DNA of 64,000 nt from positions 66,068,202 to 66,132,201 of the forward strand of contig OY744605.1 in assembly GCA_963556255.1 (NCBI GenBank), in the 5' to 3' direction. Numbering within the stretch: the first letter of the stretch is position 1; each line of letters begins with the position of its first letter. The translations under genes and the position numbers were made by a program. Below the pieces are notes generated by a model. That model saw only the letters and a program-made list of their open reading frames with translations, did not search any database and was not told the origin of the DNA. Below, piece by piece: positions 34,640 to 45,974 of this stretch. Source of the DNA: Allolobophora icterica. Taxonomy: Eukaryota > Annelida > Clitellata > Crassiclitellata > Lumbricidae.

Positions 34640-35230
34640 TTCAGACGGGTCGCAGTGTTTAAGATAGACTGCAGTTAATGCGAAAGAGAGTAAGCCCTGC
34701 ATACACCCCAGACAGCCAACCCCATCGGCCCCGCAGGGAATCAGTCAGGGCAAGCGGCGGCATTTTAGGGGTATCGGCCTAGTGTGGTCCGTCCACCACT
34801 TTGTCGCGATCTCGGTGACCGTCGCAGAATTCCGTGCCCCATAGTCTTGCCCACGGTGGGCCAGCACTTCTCCGCTAGGACCGACAGTGGCCCTTGTATA
34901 GCGCAGACTGATCGAAACTCGGCGCGTGTCAGAGTCGGGGTGGGAGGTTTGGAGGGGAAGGCGCAGCGGTAGAGTAAATCGGAAAACAAGTGACATCACC
35001 GCGGTAGGCGGGGAGTGAAGGTCGCAGCGGTGCGCGGGTTTCAAACAAAGGAGCCTATACGCTACTGGACGAGATCATGGCCCATTGGCAAAGGGTCACT
35101 GCCGGAGATGACCTAGATGCGCTTGCGTTCTATCAGAGCCTATCAGACCGCTGAATGCAAATGGCGCCATTTCGAACAAAGAGGCCACCATTGCGACATT
35201 AAATTGAAAAGTTTCAGTATACAAACGGTA
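34640..35230 (+). promoter_or_regulatory. CpG-rich region, possible promoter
   Basis: CG dinucleotides are far denser here (for example GGTGACCGTCGCAGAATTCC, CAAGCGGCGGC, CACCGCGGTAGGCGGGG) than in the AT-rich surroundings. It ends at a strong donor-like ACG|GTAAGTTG (35227/35228). This may be the 5' end of an unrecognised plus-strand gene. It could instead be a GC-rich repeat. Confidence 0.3.
35117..35227 (+). CDS. Candidate first coding exon, unknown protein
   Basis: ATG at 35117 opens a 37-codon frame (MRLRSIRAYQTAECKW and on) ending in phase 0 at ACG|GTAAGTTG. It lies in the CpG-rich region and can join in frame to 35951-36017. No family is recognised, and similarity to any protein is untested. 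It is speculative. Confidence 0.2.
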
Positions 35231-35507
35231 AGTTGTTATAATTTTCTATCTGTTTGCAGTCGTTCTAGTATAAGAGGGCATTTGTCACAGGACTTTAAGA
35301 CAGTGAGTTTATATGCCCATTATAGCCTGCATACTGTGCATATATAGTATACATCGTTCAGCGCAACCTGGATAAAGAACGTTGAACGTTTACGTTTGAT
35401 GGATCTGCATCGGTCTGGCTCTACGTGTGTGTGAGAGCTCGCCATTTATCTGAGCATTGCTTTCTACTGATGAACTTCCTCCTTGTGAGCTTAAAAATTT
35501 ATCACTT

Positions 35508-35693
35508 CATGGGCGTCCGCAGGAATTTTTCCATGGGGGGGGCAAAATGTTTCTAGGAGAGAAAAACATTTTCGGGGGTGGGGCAAAAATGACGTTTTTG
35601 CGTGGAAAAGCTATTCACGAACACAGAAAATGTGACAACTTTCAAAATCCGGGGTGGGCAAATGCCCCTCTTGCCCCCCTCCGGACGCCCATG
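35508..35693. mobile_element. hAT-type MITE, CATGGGCGTCCG termini
   Basis: A perfect duplication TATCACTT lies at 35500-35507 and 35694-35701. The termini CATGGGCGTCCG / CGGACGCCCATG are perfectly inverted. The interior has G-runs (35536-35543) and matching C-rich sequence near the right end. It falls inside the intron proposed for the 35.1-36.0 kb candidate gene. Confidence 0.9.
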
Positions 35694-35950
35694 TATCACT
35701 TGGGCTTTTTTGACAGGTGCTTCAAAGGACATGTATGAAGTGTCTAAACCAATTTATACAGAGAGACATACATACTTACATACATCATATGCAACATCCT
35801 TCATACATGCATACTGACACATATCCACAAGTATGATCATATCATACTTTTGTCTGTTGTATGTTGTAGGTAAGATTTCTGTCGAGATCATGTAAACATT
35901 TAGGTGAGATAATATTGAAAGCATTGATTATCATCCGTCTGGTCCTGCAG

Positions 35951-36017
35951 TTTAACTGGAAAGGACGTTTCAACAAGCAGAGTTTTTCTGATTTGAAACT
36001 TTCTGCTGCTGTTTGCG
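35951..36017 (+). CDS. Candidate second coding exon, unknown protein
   Basis: The acceptor TCTGGTCCTGCAG and donor TGCG|GTAAGCATT enclose 67 bp with one open frame (FNWKGRFNKQSFSDLKLSAA then VC), which starts at phase 0 as 35117-35227 requires. The next acceptor (36047) is only about 30 bp away, too close for a normal intron, so the continuation is unclear. Confidence 0.2.
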
Positions 36018-36299
36018 GTAAGCATTTGAATTTAAATATATTTTCTAGTGAAGCATTCTATGGCCAGCATACTTAAATCGTGCCGCGGCTTCCTGCTTTA
36101 CAAAGAATCTCTCAAATTGGTCATCAGGATGCAGGAAACAGTGAAAACTTTAGCCATTTATAGTATTTGCAATCAGTCCTTTTACCTCAGTCTTGTCACT
36201 TTTCAACAAGGTCTTTGCCTATGTCTGCTCAGTCACTTGTCATTTTGTTATAAGCATAAACCTTGAGTTTTTCAAATTGTTTATCCATCTTAGGCTGTC

Positions 36300-37395
36300 T
36301 CTCTCAGCAGACTGACTTGCTGAATGTTGACCTGATTACGACTTGGTGTTTGTAGGCCATCAGTTATTGCCATATGCATTGGATGCAAGCGCTGTAATAG
36401 TAATAAATTAATATTAATAATAACAGTATTTGATAGTGCCATACTTCCAAAGACCAGAACCATAATCATACATACAACAATAACATCGATGGCACTGAGC
36501 AATTGTGCATGAAGGACTTGCACAAGGTCCTTAAACAGGGACCAGCTAAATGGAGGCTTGAATAGTCAATGGTTAGCATACTGGACTGTAAACCTTTAGG
36601 GTCGGTACCGGTATTTAAATCCACTCCAGATTATATAGGTATCAAAATGTCTGTTCCATAAGCACCCTTGCAAAATGTCTGTTCCATGAGCACCCTTTAC
36701 AGACAATGACTGAACACTTCTGGTGACTAGATGAGGCATCAGAACTGATCACCCTCTCTCATACACCTTGAAGTTAAAACAAAACTTCCATGGCTACCTT
36801 TTCTGGTTGGTTTGAGGTCTGATCTTTGTGATATTCATATTTAAATAGTGTATGTATGTATTTATCTATATACTTAATATGACGCCTTTTAAGTACTTCA
36901 CAAAGTCGCTGCACACGTGGTTTTCTATCTGATCTGAACAAGTGCGTTTTTGCCCGATAGCGCATTGGATAACATCTGGCGTAGAGTGCGAGAGGTACAA
37001 AGATCGAGTCCCATATTCGGACATGTTTTGTAGGCTGCAATTTGCGCCGTGTATTGCAGGCTGTCTGTTCTGTTAGTAGTTAAGATTTATCGCATAACAT
37101 GTACTTGTACAGCGCAGTGCGTTTGCAGGCGCTTAATTAAAGAATAAATATTATTATTATTATTATTAACAGTTGAGTATGTTTGCTGTACAGGGCTGAG
37201 TGCAACACCACATAAATGACATGTTCCGTGAAGATGGTCCAATACATGAGAAGGCATGATGAGCTCGAGTTGATGTGCGAAAGTGCGACACCTGGTTGCC
37301 ATTCTATGTAGGTTTCATTATTTTTAATATTAATTGTATATTTGTGTTAAAATGTTATGAGAACAAGTGCAGTCCTGTAAGCTAACCCGAAGGCA
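36300..37395. other. Region with SINE fragment, otherwise no gene
   Basis: A plus-strand SINE head with A-box-like TGGTTAGCATACTGGACTGT and B-box-like GGTATTTAAATCCAC lies at about 36565-36630. Around 36895-37130 a sequence with CGCATTGGATAACATC and GTACTTGTACAGCG.AGTGCG, ending ATTATTATTATTATTA (37150-37167), looks like another non-LTR C-terminus and tail. No host gene is seen. Confidence 0.4.
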
Positions 37396-37561
37396 GCTGT
37401 GGGTATAAAGTGTTAAGAGACTTAATTTTTTAGCCCCGGCTTATGAGGGTAGATGACCAGTCCTCTCCTTTGCCATCTAATCTTTCAAATGACAGTGCGT
37501 TGTATGTTCTGTGTGCTCAAGTTGTACTTGGTGAATGCTGTTTAATTATATGCCTTCATAT

Positions 37562-38451
37562 CAGAGATAGACATGATTAGTTAACTTGCTAATCATTGAT
37601 TAGCAATATTGCACAGCCAGGCCCGGCCTATAGGGTATGCGGGGCCCAAGGCAGCAAGCGATGAGCGGGGGCCCAAGCCCACAAATGGCATTGCGAAGTT
37701 GAATTCTTTCCAATACTCATTCATTCATTCTGGAGATTTATATAGCGCCTCTTCAAGAGACCTACTCAGAGGCGCTCCCAACCCAGCCATGGCTAAAGAT
37801 ATAAGACTTGAGGTGTGGTAAGAAAACAGGTGAATTAATACAGTAGGCCTGTTGGCAATACCATACATATTAAAATAATGCAAAATCTAAATTAAATGGG
37901 TTAATGAACATAAAATGCAAAAGAAGCTCTTAAGTATCGTGAGATAGGCGTACCACGATGTGATCCTTTGACAGGGAAGGGTTACATTGCTAGAAATTAC
38001 TACATAAATGATAAGAAAACACTTGCTTTTTTATTTACTTATTTTATCATTTTTATTTCGATTCATTATTACTTCTATGTTCTACAATCAATGCTAGCTT
38101 CTGTCCCATTGTGTGTTTGCTAATGGTGTAATAAAGAATATACTTACTTACTTACTTTCATGCTAGCATTTTACTATGAAAGCAGTTATTGTGTTTTATT
38201 TAATTATTTGAATACCTATTGAATCTCATGATTCTCATCACAATAAATTAATTATAGCCAGCAGTGCGGGGCCCAAGGTGGCTGCCTCGTTCGCCTTGCC
38301 CTAGGGCCGGGCCTGTGAACAGCCATTGTCAGAAGCATAGAGAACTAAGTGCAGAAATAAGAACTTGTGCAGGTTCCCTTGTTTTTCTAATCGATTAGCT
38401 AACTGATTAGCTAATCAATTAGAATCTAATCGATTAGTTACCCATCTCTGC
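37562..38451. mobile_element. Outer hAT-like element hosting a second element
   Basis: The ends CAGAGATAGACATGATTAG and, in reverse complement, CAGAGATGGGTAACTAATCG are imperfectly inverted. The right end has repeated CTAATCGATTAG palindromes. The expected target duplication is poor (CTTCATAT against CTTCTATG), so the boundaries are less certain. It is interrupted by the element at 37618. Confidence 0.5.
37618..38315. mobile_element. hAT-like element, CAGGCCCGGCCTA termini
   Basis: The termini are CAGGCCCGGCCTATAGGG and, in reverse complement, CAGGCCCGGCCCTAGGG, each followed by GCGGGGCCCAAGG. The flanks TGCACAGC and TGAACAGC match at 7 of 8 positions. It carries a nested CR1/SINE tail at 37735-37800 and an AATAAAGAATATACTTACTT tail near 38130. 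Non-coding. Confidence 0.8.
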
Positions 38452-39100
38452 TTCTATGTGAATAATAGTGACTTAATTTTATCACGTGTATATGTGTACA
38501 TAAAGTGTATGTATCTGAATGCTTAATAAAGCAACATCTAAATACCTTATGAAACTGCTGTTATGATTATGTTATGTTATGGCAGTGATCTCGAAGAGAA
38601 GCAACGGCCCTATCATTCCAAAGAGCAACAGAGAAGCAACAAGACCTTATCATTCCACCAGCAACGAGGAGCAATAGTCCCTATCACCCCACACTGAGTG
38701 GCATCTTTACCTGAAACTGTAGCAGACGTGCAGACTCTATCTCTTGCCTTAGTACTTATTAGATTTAGATTATGCTCTGATGTGGAACTATATTTATTAC
38801 TTGTTTACTAAAGTAGTTGTTTACTGCAGCCAATCAGAGGTATCCAATAGTCAGAGGTGCCTAATATAGGAGTCTAGTATAATATTGGCTAATATTTCCA
38901 TTTATAATCTTATTTTATAATATTTTAATTGTGTATAGACAGTCGTATGTAGGCACTGTAAGTATGACATTTATTTCGTAGCACTAGCTGCAGTTAGTAG
39001 ATACTTAAGAAGTTTAGTATTGAAATACCTGAACTTTGTATTACTATGATAGCCGTAGACTGCGCTGGTTGGTAGCCATTCTTTGTGAGTTTAATTATTC
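38452..39100. other. Region without recognised gene
   Basis: AGAGAAGCAAC with CCTATCATTCCA repeats loosely three times at 38590-38690. Otherwise nothing recognisable. Confidence 0.35.
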
Positions 39101-40920
39101 TTAATATTAATTGTATATTTATATTACTATGTTATAAGTAGAAGAAGAGCAGTCCCATAAGCTTAAGCCCGTGGAAACCATGGTATGAAGTGATAGCGAC
39201 TTCATTTTCTTAGCCTCGGCATATGAGGTCGGGTGGCCAGTCCTCTCCCTCACCATCTCATCTTCCCACTGACAATGTATGGTCAGTGTACTTATCATTG
39301 CTTACTTGGTTAGAGGGTGCAGAGGAAACAGAAATCTTGAAAAGGATATCTGCCCCGGTGGTGATATGCTATAAATTGAAGCATGTGTTCCATATTGTTA
39401 TATGTAAGACTTTAACGATGAGCTGCATTGGTTTCCAATCGCTTTTAATACATTCTCATTGTTAGAGTGTTAAAACCTGGCTTAACTGTTCAACTATTGT
39501 TTCTCATTCTTTGTGATATGATGAATGATGTTTACTTCAATATAATTTTTTTCTTAGAAATATGTAAATAAAATGGTAATTATAGTGAAGTTTAATTTAA
39601 ATTAATAATTAACTTGTTATTATTCTGAAGAAGAAGAGTAGTCCATTAAGGTAGCTCTGAGGCAGCCATGGGTATGAAGTGCTAGCGACTTCATTTTCTT
39701 AGCCCCGCCTTATCAGGACAGATGTCCAGTCCTCTCTTACACTGTCTTATATTCCAACTGATAGTGTATGGTCAGTGTACTTATTTTAGCTTAGTTGGTT
39801 AGAGGGTGCAGAAAAAACAGGAATCTAGAAATGGATATCTGCCCTGGTGGTGATACGTTATATTATAAATTGTAGCCATGTGTTCCATATTGTTATGTGT
39901 AAGATTTTAACGATGAGCTGCATTGGTTTCACAGTCGCTTTTAATACAATCTCGTTGTTAAAGTGTTAAAACCTGGCTTAACTGTTCCATTCTTTGCAAT
40001 ACGATGAATGATGTTGACTTCAATATACTTTTTTCTTAGAATGTGTAAATAATATGGTAATTATAGTGAAGTTTAATTTTAATTAATAATTAACTTGTTA
40101 TTATTCTGAAGAAGAAGAAGAAGAAGAAGAAGGGAAGAGCAGTCCCTTAAGCTAGCCCTGAGGCAGCCATGGGTATGAAGTGTTAGCGACTTCGTGTTCT
40201 TAGCCTCGGCATATGAGGTCGGGTGGCCAGTCCTCCCTCACCATCTCATCTTCCCACTGACAGTGTACGGTCAGTGTACTCATTACAGCTGAGTTGGCTA
40301 GGGGTGCAGGTGGAGCAGAAATCTCTAACCAAATTTCTGCCCTGGCGGGGATTTGAACCTCGACCTCTCGATTTACAGTCCAGCATGCTAACCACTACAC
40401 TAGCCAGGTTGAGCACCATTTACAGTGAAGTTTAATTTAAATTAATAATTAACTTGTTATTATTATGAACTGTTTTAATAGTAGCTGTTCCACTGTTTGT
40501 AATATTTGTGACGTGGCAGATAGTGCCAACTGCAATAGATTTGCATAAAGCTCTAAAACAATTATAATTAGAACTGGTTTAACTATACCCCTGTTGTTTG
40601 TTATTCTCTGTGATACGATACATGGTGTTAACTTCAATATATTATGCAGAGGCAGCAACTTTTTGTGGAAATATGGTAATAATATGTTATTGTGAAGTTA
40701 AGTTGAAGTAATATTTTACTTATTATTCAGAACTGGTTTAGTATTAACTGCTCCACTGTTTGTAATATTTGTGAAATAATGGATGGTTTAATTGCAATAT
40801 AATTATTCCATAAAACTCTGAAAATATTATAATTTGAGAACTGGTTTAACTGTTTTTGTTTTCTTTGTGATACGATGAATGGTGTAAATTTTAATATACA
40901 TGTAATTATTTTCATAGAAA
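39100..40920 (-). repeat. Imperfect tandem array carrying SINE copies
   Basis: Units of about 480 bp start near 39140, 39640 and 40125. Each has a GAAGAAGAGCAGTCC head, a SINE body on the minus strand (GAAGTG.TAGCGACTTCATTT, CAGTCCTCTC), and then GAACTGGTTTAACTG / GATACGATGAATG / AAATTAATAATTAACTTGTT blocks. Shorter units without the SINE continue at 40430-40920. This looks like duplication of a SINE-containing segment. Confidence 0.75.
40125..40412 (-). mobile_element. tRNA-derived SINE, minus strand, complete head
   Basis: On the minus strand: GCTAGTGTAGTGGTTAGCAT (A-box) and GAGGTTCAAATCCCCGCC (B-box), then the body shared with 9455-9730 in reverse complement, then a CTT tail seen here as GAAGAAGAAGAAG at 40110-40131. 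It is the youngest-looking copy of the family. Confidence 0.85.
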
Positions 40921-41504
40921 CTGGACTTTATTGTATGCCATGCATTAATTTTACAGCTGTTCAATCCAATGTCAGAAGTGCATAGTCTTGGTTGGATTGT
41001 GTACTTTTAAGATTGGAAATACCAAACATACAAAAAATCATCTGACAATCCCTTAAAACAACATTCATAGGCCCACAGTTTGTCGACGTTCGCCCACGTG
41101 GCAGCAGTGTGGGCTACTGTAGGCACAATGGACGACAAAGACAGTCCCATTTGCAGGCACCATCATAGCCCCCACAGCTGGTCAACATTTTGCCAATAAG
41201 GGCCCTCGTAGTGCCGACGCTGGGCTCAATAACTGCTAGCCCACACTGATCGACACTGGGTCCTGCAGAGAACACCTAGAGGCGCAGCGTGTGCAGCGCG
41301 CAGGGCTCAATGAGGCGTACAGAATAATAACGGCCCACCACGGGAGCCGCCCTGCCGTTCCCTCGTGAGCCCACGAACGTCGGCTTCTAAAGGCTGGATG
41401 GGCGTTACACAGCCGCGTCCGATCTGGGCTAACGATGGTGGCGCGCTGTGGGCAATTAAAATCGGCAGACTCTGGGCCCGGCGTGGCGTGGCTGTCTGGG
41501 ATAA
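40921..41504. other. Region without recognised gene, possible repeat
   Basis: GTCGAC, GTGGGC and AGCCCAC words recur at 41075-41250, suggesting an inverted or tandem repeat next to the truncated 3' end of the RTE-like element. No coding sequence is recognised. Confidence 0.35.
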
Positions 41505-43846
41505 CATGTCCAAAGAACCTTAGCTTCATTCTTGTCGCAGTTTGTTTTAACGACTCTTCATTCTCAACTCCAATCTCCTCTCGTATTGATTCGTTCGTTC
41601 TTTTCTCAGTCCAAGATATTCTCAGCATCTTCCTCCATATCCACATTTCACAAGCGTTAACCTTATTTTCCATGTTCTTTGTCATTGTCCACGTCTCGCA
41701 ACCGTACAGTACCGTAGGAAAGATTAGTGCTCTCACGAGCCTTTTTTTATTTCTATACTCACATGTTTGTCTTTCCATATCTTTTCCAGTCCGGTCATTG
41801 CAGCTTTCCCTATAGCAATCCTTCGTTTTATTTCTGGATCACACTTTCCCTCCTTTCCAACCAGTGATCCTAGGAATGTGAAGCTTTCTACCACCTCTAT
41901 TTCCTCTCCGTCTATCTCAAAACTATCCCAATCTGCTGTTGTCATGACCTTTGTCTTCTTTATGTTGAAGTATAAACCAGCTTTTTCACTTTCTCTCCTC
42001 ACCCTTCTTATCAGTTCTGCCATAGCCTCTTTTCTTTTTGCCATTAATGTTGTGTCATCCGCGTATATAAGGTTATTCAGTGTCTTTCCAGCGATTTTTA
42101 CTCCCTCAATTGCCCCCTCCAGTTCTGCCTTTCTCATTATTCTTTCAGCATGTAGATTAAACAGGAATGGAGACAAGATGCATCCCTGCCTCACCCCTTT
42201 CTTGATTCTGAAATTGTCAGTGTCTCCGTATTCTGTTCTTATCACCGCTATCTGGTCTTCATATAAACCCTTTAGTAACATTATCAGGTGTTTCGGAATT
42301 CCCATTTCAAGCAGGGTTTTCCACATTAAATCATGGTTAATGCAGTCGAATGCCTTGCTATAGTCAATGAAACAGATGTGAACCTCCTGTCCATACTCCC
42401 TTTGTCGCTCCATTATCCACCTCATGTTGGCTATATGGTCTCGAGTTCCACGAGATTTCCTAAACCCTGCCTGGTTAACCGGAAGTTCTCTTTCAATTGT
42501 GCCTTCCATTCTTTTGTGAATTATTTTCAGTAATATTTTACTAGTGTGTGATATCATTGCTATCGTCCTACAATTTTCACACTCCCTCGCATCTCCTTTC
42601 TTGAATATAGGTATAAAGATCGACTTCTTCCAGTCCTCCGGCCATTCTCCAGTTGCCCATATTTGATTGCACAATTTTGTTATTGTTTTTATCATCGCAT
42701 CCATACCCCTAAGCCGCCGCCGTTAGCCGCCGAGCCGTAAAAATTTCTGCAAGCCGAAAAACCGCTGGAAATTTTGCAGCTTAGCCGAAAAACCGCCGAG
42801 AGTTATTTAACGGCTAGCCGCCGGAAAAAGTTCGGCTAGAACAAGCACACAGTTGTGATTATAAAGTTTCCATTCTGGCTTGCTAGTTTGTAGTTAGTGC
42901 GCAATGAGCGGTGAGTGTTGACGTCAGTTAGGCCTACATGGCCGTCTAATCTTCTATTGTAAGGGCCCTGTCCAGGCTGTCATATGTTGCTTATTTTCCG
43001 AGTTCTACTTCAGGTTTTACATTCAATGTTAAATATTTCTAATTATCTCTCATGCAGGTTAATGCAGAGTGCACACTCTTACTACTCTGCTTCAAAAGCG
43101 GCTGCAGTCTATTACCAGAATTTTCACTTTTTTGTTTCTGTGTGTCTGCTTCTTTTTTCTCCCGCTATGCGGCTAGGCCTACAATGAATGCATGTCTGGT
43201 AGCCCTGTTATTTTGTGGTTCTAACTTACAATCAGTATTACATAGCCTACTCGTAAATCGTAATTGAATGTGAACTCAATGCAATGTATGTGAACTGAAA
43301 ATATTAGACCTAAATGTCCGTTTGTGTCTTAACATAATTATTTCAATTTATTTATAAAATTATTTTCAGACTGAGTGGATATTGCCAACCTTTCGATTTA
43401 AAAGTAGGCCCTAATGTATATTCTATTACTGTGTTAATGATTGATGCACTCGTAGGCGAAAAAGGTAGTTTACGCTCTTTTACGGCTAGCCGAAAAAGGT
43501 AGTCTACGCTCTTTTACGGCTAGCCGAAAAACCAGCCGTAAATTTGCTCAAGCCAGCCGTTAACCAGAAAAACTACGGCTTATGGGTATAATCGCATCAT
43601 CCTCTGCTTTTATCAGTTCTATAGGTATCCCATCCTGACCGGGTACCTTATTATCCTTGAGTTGTCTGATTGCCCATTCTACCTCCGCTTCCATGACCTC
43701 CGGTTCCTTTTCATACTCTGTTACGTCAATTAGTTCTTTTTTGACTCGTTTGTCTTCCCTATACAACTCCTCCGTGTATTCTCTCCATCTGTGCTTCATC
43801 CCTTCTTCATCGCAGATTACATTTCCATCTCCTGCCTTCATTGAGC
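41505..43846 (-). mobile_element. RTE-like non-LTR retrotransposon, ORF2 fragment
   Basis: The reverse transcriptase reads on the minus strand from about 43840 (CDEEGMKHRWREYTEELY, then PGQDGIPIELIKAEDDA). It is cut by an 889-bp insertion, then continues with WKKSIFIPIFKKGDAREC, FIDYSKAFDCINHDLMW (motif A), KKGVRQGCILSPFLFNLHAE, LIYADDTTLMA (catalytic YADD), FTFLGSLVGKEG and, after a one-base slip in an A7 run at about 41746, RALIFPTVLYGCETWT and WRKMLRISWTEKRTNESI. Both ends are truncated. It has few lesions besides the insertion and the slip, so it is relatively young. RTE placement rests on the YGCETWT...WRRMLRISWT signature. Confidence 0.85.
42702..43590. mobile_element. 889-bp hAT-like element inside the RTE reverse transcriptase
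   Basis: A perfect 8-bp duplication ATCGCATC lies at 42694-42701 and 43591-43598. The termini are CATACCCCTAAGCCG and, in reverse complement, TATACCCATAAGCCG. Removing it with one duplication joins the reverse transcriptase frame (...KAEDDA to MIKTITKL). The interior has GGCTAGCCGAAAAAGGTAGT repeats near the right end. No transposase. Confidence 0.85.
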
Positions 43847-43960
43847 CCGCGGGCCAAATCTGGTCAGCGGCTCGATTTTTTTGGGCCCTGGACGCTCTGT
43901 TAATAATTTTAATTCTCAACAATTTACAGTTAAATTATTTAATACTTCAATTTTACAGTA
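43840..43960. mobile_element. hAT Charlie-like fragment
   Basis: GAGCCCGCGGGCCAAATCTGG is a stretch typical of Charlie-type hAT elements and begins where RTE homology stops. Neither terminus is identifiable. Confidence 0.4.
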
Positions 43961-44057
43961 TGTCTACTAAAGCTATGAGCAAGAAATCATTGTTGCGCCC
44001 TATATTATGTGCTGAGTAACTTGAATATATAAAAAGTCGTGCGCTACATATGTTCAA

Positions 44058-44600
44058 TCAATCAATCAACTGAGCATTTATATAGCGCCCCTTAAAGCAA
44101 ACTATTCAGAGGCGCTCCCAGCCCAATCCCGGCTAAAGAGAACAGTCTTAAGAGCAGAAAAGAAAGCGGTGGACGAGTCTCGAGGAAGAGACCGCAGCTC
44201 AGGAGGAAGCCCAAATTCCAAATTCTGGGTCCAATTTGCTGCATAGTAGGCCTAATAGTGCGTGCGAAAGGAACAGATAGGCAGTGTGTAATCTAGTCCC
44301 CCTGTTCTGGGGGGGGGGGAAACGAGGTTTCTCGGGGGGGAATTTCCCCCCAAAAAGGTCTCTGCCTTACAATATTGCTGAGTTCTGGGGGGGGGGAAAC
44401 TTCAATCCTGGGGGGGGAAATTTCCCCCCCAAAAGACGTCTAGATTAAACACTGACAGATAGGTCACCACGGGTAGCAGAGCGAAGAGAGCGGTGACCTG
44501 GTGGAACATAGGCACGAAAAACAGAGCTCGCGTAGGTAGGAGGAAGCCCGGCGTGCTCCCTCCTATCTACCCTCAGCACGGCCAAGGTCTAATCACGTTA
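44058..44600 (-). mobile_element. CR1-type non-LTR 3' end, minus strand, split by a MITE
   Basis: The CATTTATATAGCGCCCCTTA tail (reverse complement of the usual end) and the adjoining CAGAGGCGCTCCCAGCCC block lead into decayed ORF2 C-terminal sequence. CAATCAATCAATCAA at 44054 is the tail repeat. The 44282-44454 MITE interrupts it and the same decayed sequence resumes after it. Confidence 0.6.
44282..44454. mobile_element. MITE with 9-bp TSD (CAGTGTTTAATCTAG family), copy 2
   Basis: The duplication ACAGATAGG is perfect at 44273-44281 and 44455-44463. The ends are CAGTGTGTAATCTAG and GTCTAGATTAAACACTG. It lacks the central GTTGATGACC block and keeps the G-run and C-run arms (for example AAATTTCCCCCCC), so it is a short internal-deletion derivative. 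Confidence 0.9.
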
Positions 44601-44869
44601 AAATGCTGCCGATGTTTGAGAGAAGCCGTTTACCGCTTACACTGATGTTGAAATAGAAATATCTTCCGAGGACAGTGAAGTAGAGCTAGCTTACCTTCAG
44701 TGTAACAATATTTTGAAATACACTGCGGTTGGAATTCCATCTTAACTGTGAGTTTGCAAGCCACATCTTAGCTTACAAGCTGTGGCAATATCTAAACTAA
44801 GATTAGTGGCTTCCAAACGTAAGTCTTACATCATGCATGCATTCGTATGCTCATGGGTTGATTATGGCA

Positions 44870-44997
44870 ACGCTGTACATGTATTTCCGCGTATACCCTC
44901 GTCTAGAGCCCTGAGTATACACGCTCTCAAATTTCTCGAGAGGTACGTATACGCTGTATACCCGCGTATACCCTCGACTACAGCCCTGGGTATAGGC
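44870..44997. mobile_element. Fragment of the CAGGGCTGTAGT hAT family
   Basis: GTATACCCTCGTCTAGAGCC, GCTCTCAAATTTCTCGAGAG and GACTACAGCCCTG match one end of the complete copy at 51028-51404. The left terminus is missing. Confidence 0.75.
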
Positions 44998-44999
44998 CC

Positions 45000-45613
45000 T
45001 ATATATCTGAATGTATTTTCTGACTGCATGTGTCCTTCCTCCACTTTCTTCCGCCTACCTCTCTCGATATAAACACCAACCACCGTAGCCGTCTGTTCTC
45101 AATGACCTTTATCACCAAATAGGCAGAGAACATTTCTGATTAGGTTTCTCTTTAAGTGGTGCGATATAAAATTACGATTAGGCTACCAATAAAATTACCA
45201 GCTGCATAACGCTGGCCCGCTATGCGCCCAATGAACTGAGGTGATTCTGCCAAATCCGATCTAATTCACAAGAACGGAGTTGCTGTTGGCCTACTTGTAC
45301 GTTGGTCTGCTCCGTTTTTTGCTGATCCTTATCGAATGCACTATAGGAATGCCCACACAAATATCTATCTATCACGTGTGCTGTGGGGTCATGATACTGT
45401 TTTAATTAGTTCCTGAGAAGCATTAGGGCATTAGGAGTGAGGTCATTGCTCGTTCGGATACCTTCTGTTGCCTTGACTTGAGCTATAATATTGTCTGAGA
45501 CTGGTTGGTCAATAAACAGCTTTCTCTGCAGCTGTCAAATGCATAAACCACCTCTCTCCTCCCTCCTGTCACGTTTTATGTTCGTCGTCCTCAGTTTCTA
45601 GTTACTTTTATTC
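45000..45613. other. Region without recognised gene
   Basis: A possible CR1 tail (AGTGGTGCGATATAAAATTACG) lies near 45155. Otherwise no gene or repeat is recognised. Confidence 0.35.
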
Positions 45614-45621
45614 TATACCTC

Positions 45622-45968
45622 CAGGGACATCATTTGGGGGGCCAAGGGGGGCATTTGCCCCCCTGATTTTTGAAAAAAAATAAAAAAGCTGGAACAAGAA
45701 AAGGAGGAAGAAGAAGGGGTAAAAAGAAAAAATTATACTCAAATTCATGGAATTATTATATACTATTAACAGAACTAGAGTCTGGAAAGGCTTTTTTCAC
45801 AAGACCACACCTCTTTGACAGTGGGGAGGGGCACATTATGAAGTTCTCCCCCGAAAATTTGGAAGAAACATCCAAAAACTGTGAAATTTCTTCGCGCGCG
45901 CGAAATTTTTTTAACCTTTTTTTGACGTCCTTGCCCCTGCCCTGAAAAAGGCTGAAATAACGTCCCTG
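45622..45968. mobile_element. hAT-type MITE, CAGGGACGTCATT termini
   Basis: The perfect duplication TATACCTC lies at 45614-45621 and 45969-45976. The termini are CAGGGACATCATTTGG and, in reverse complement, CAGGGACGTTATTTC. G-run and C-run pairs lie just inside the left end. A truncated relative is at 27268. Confidence 0.9.
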
Positions 45969-45974
45969 TATACC

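Noticed and set aside
34745..35044. 99-codon minus-strand frame (TRATVGPSGEVLAHRGQDYG)
   Set aside because: Open probably because the region is GC-rich; no family is recognised and other frames there are also open.
36048..36266. Third exon of the 35.1-36.0 kb candidate gene (phase fits, 72 codons)
   Set aside because: The implied intron after 36017 would be only about 30 bp, shorter than a workable animal spliceosomal intron, and the product resembles nothing.
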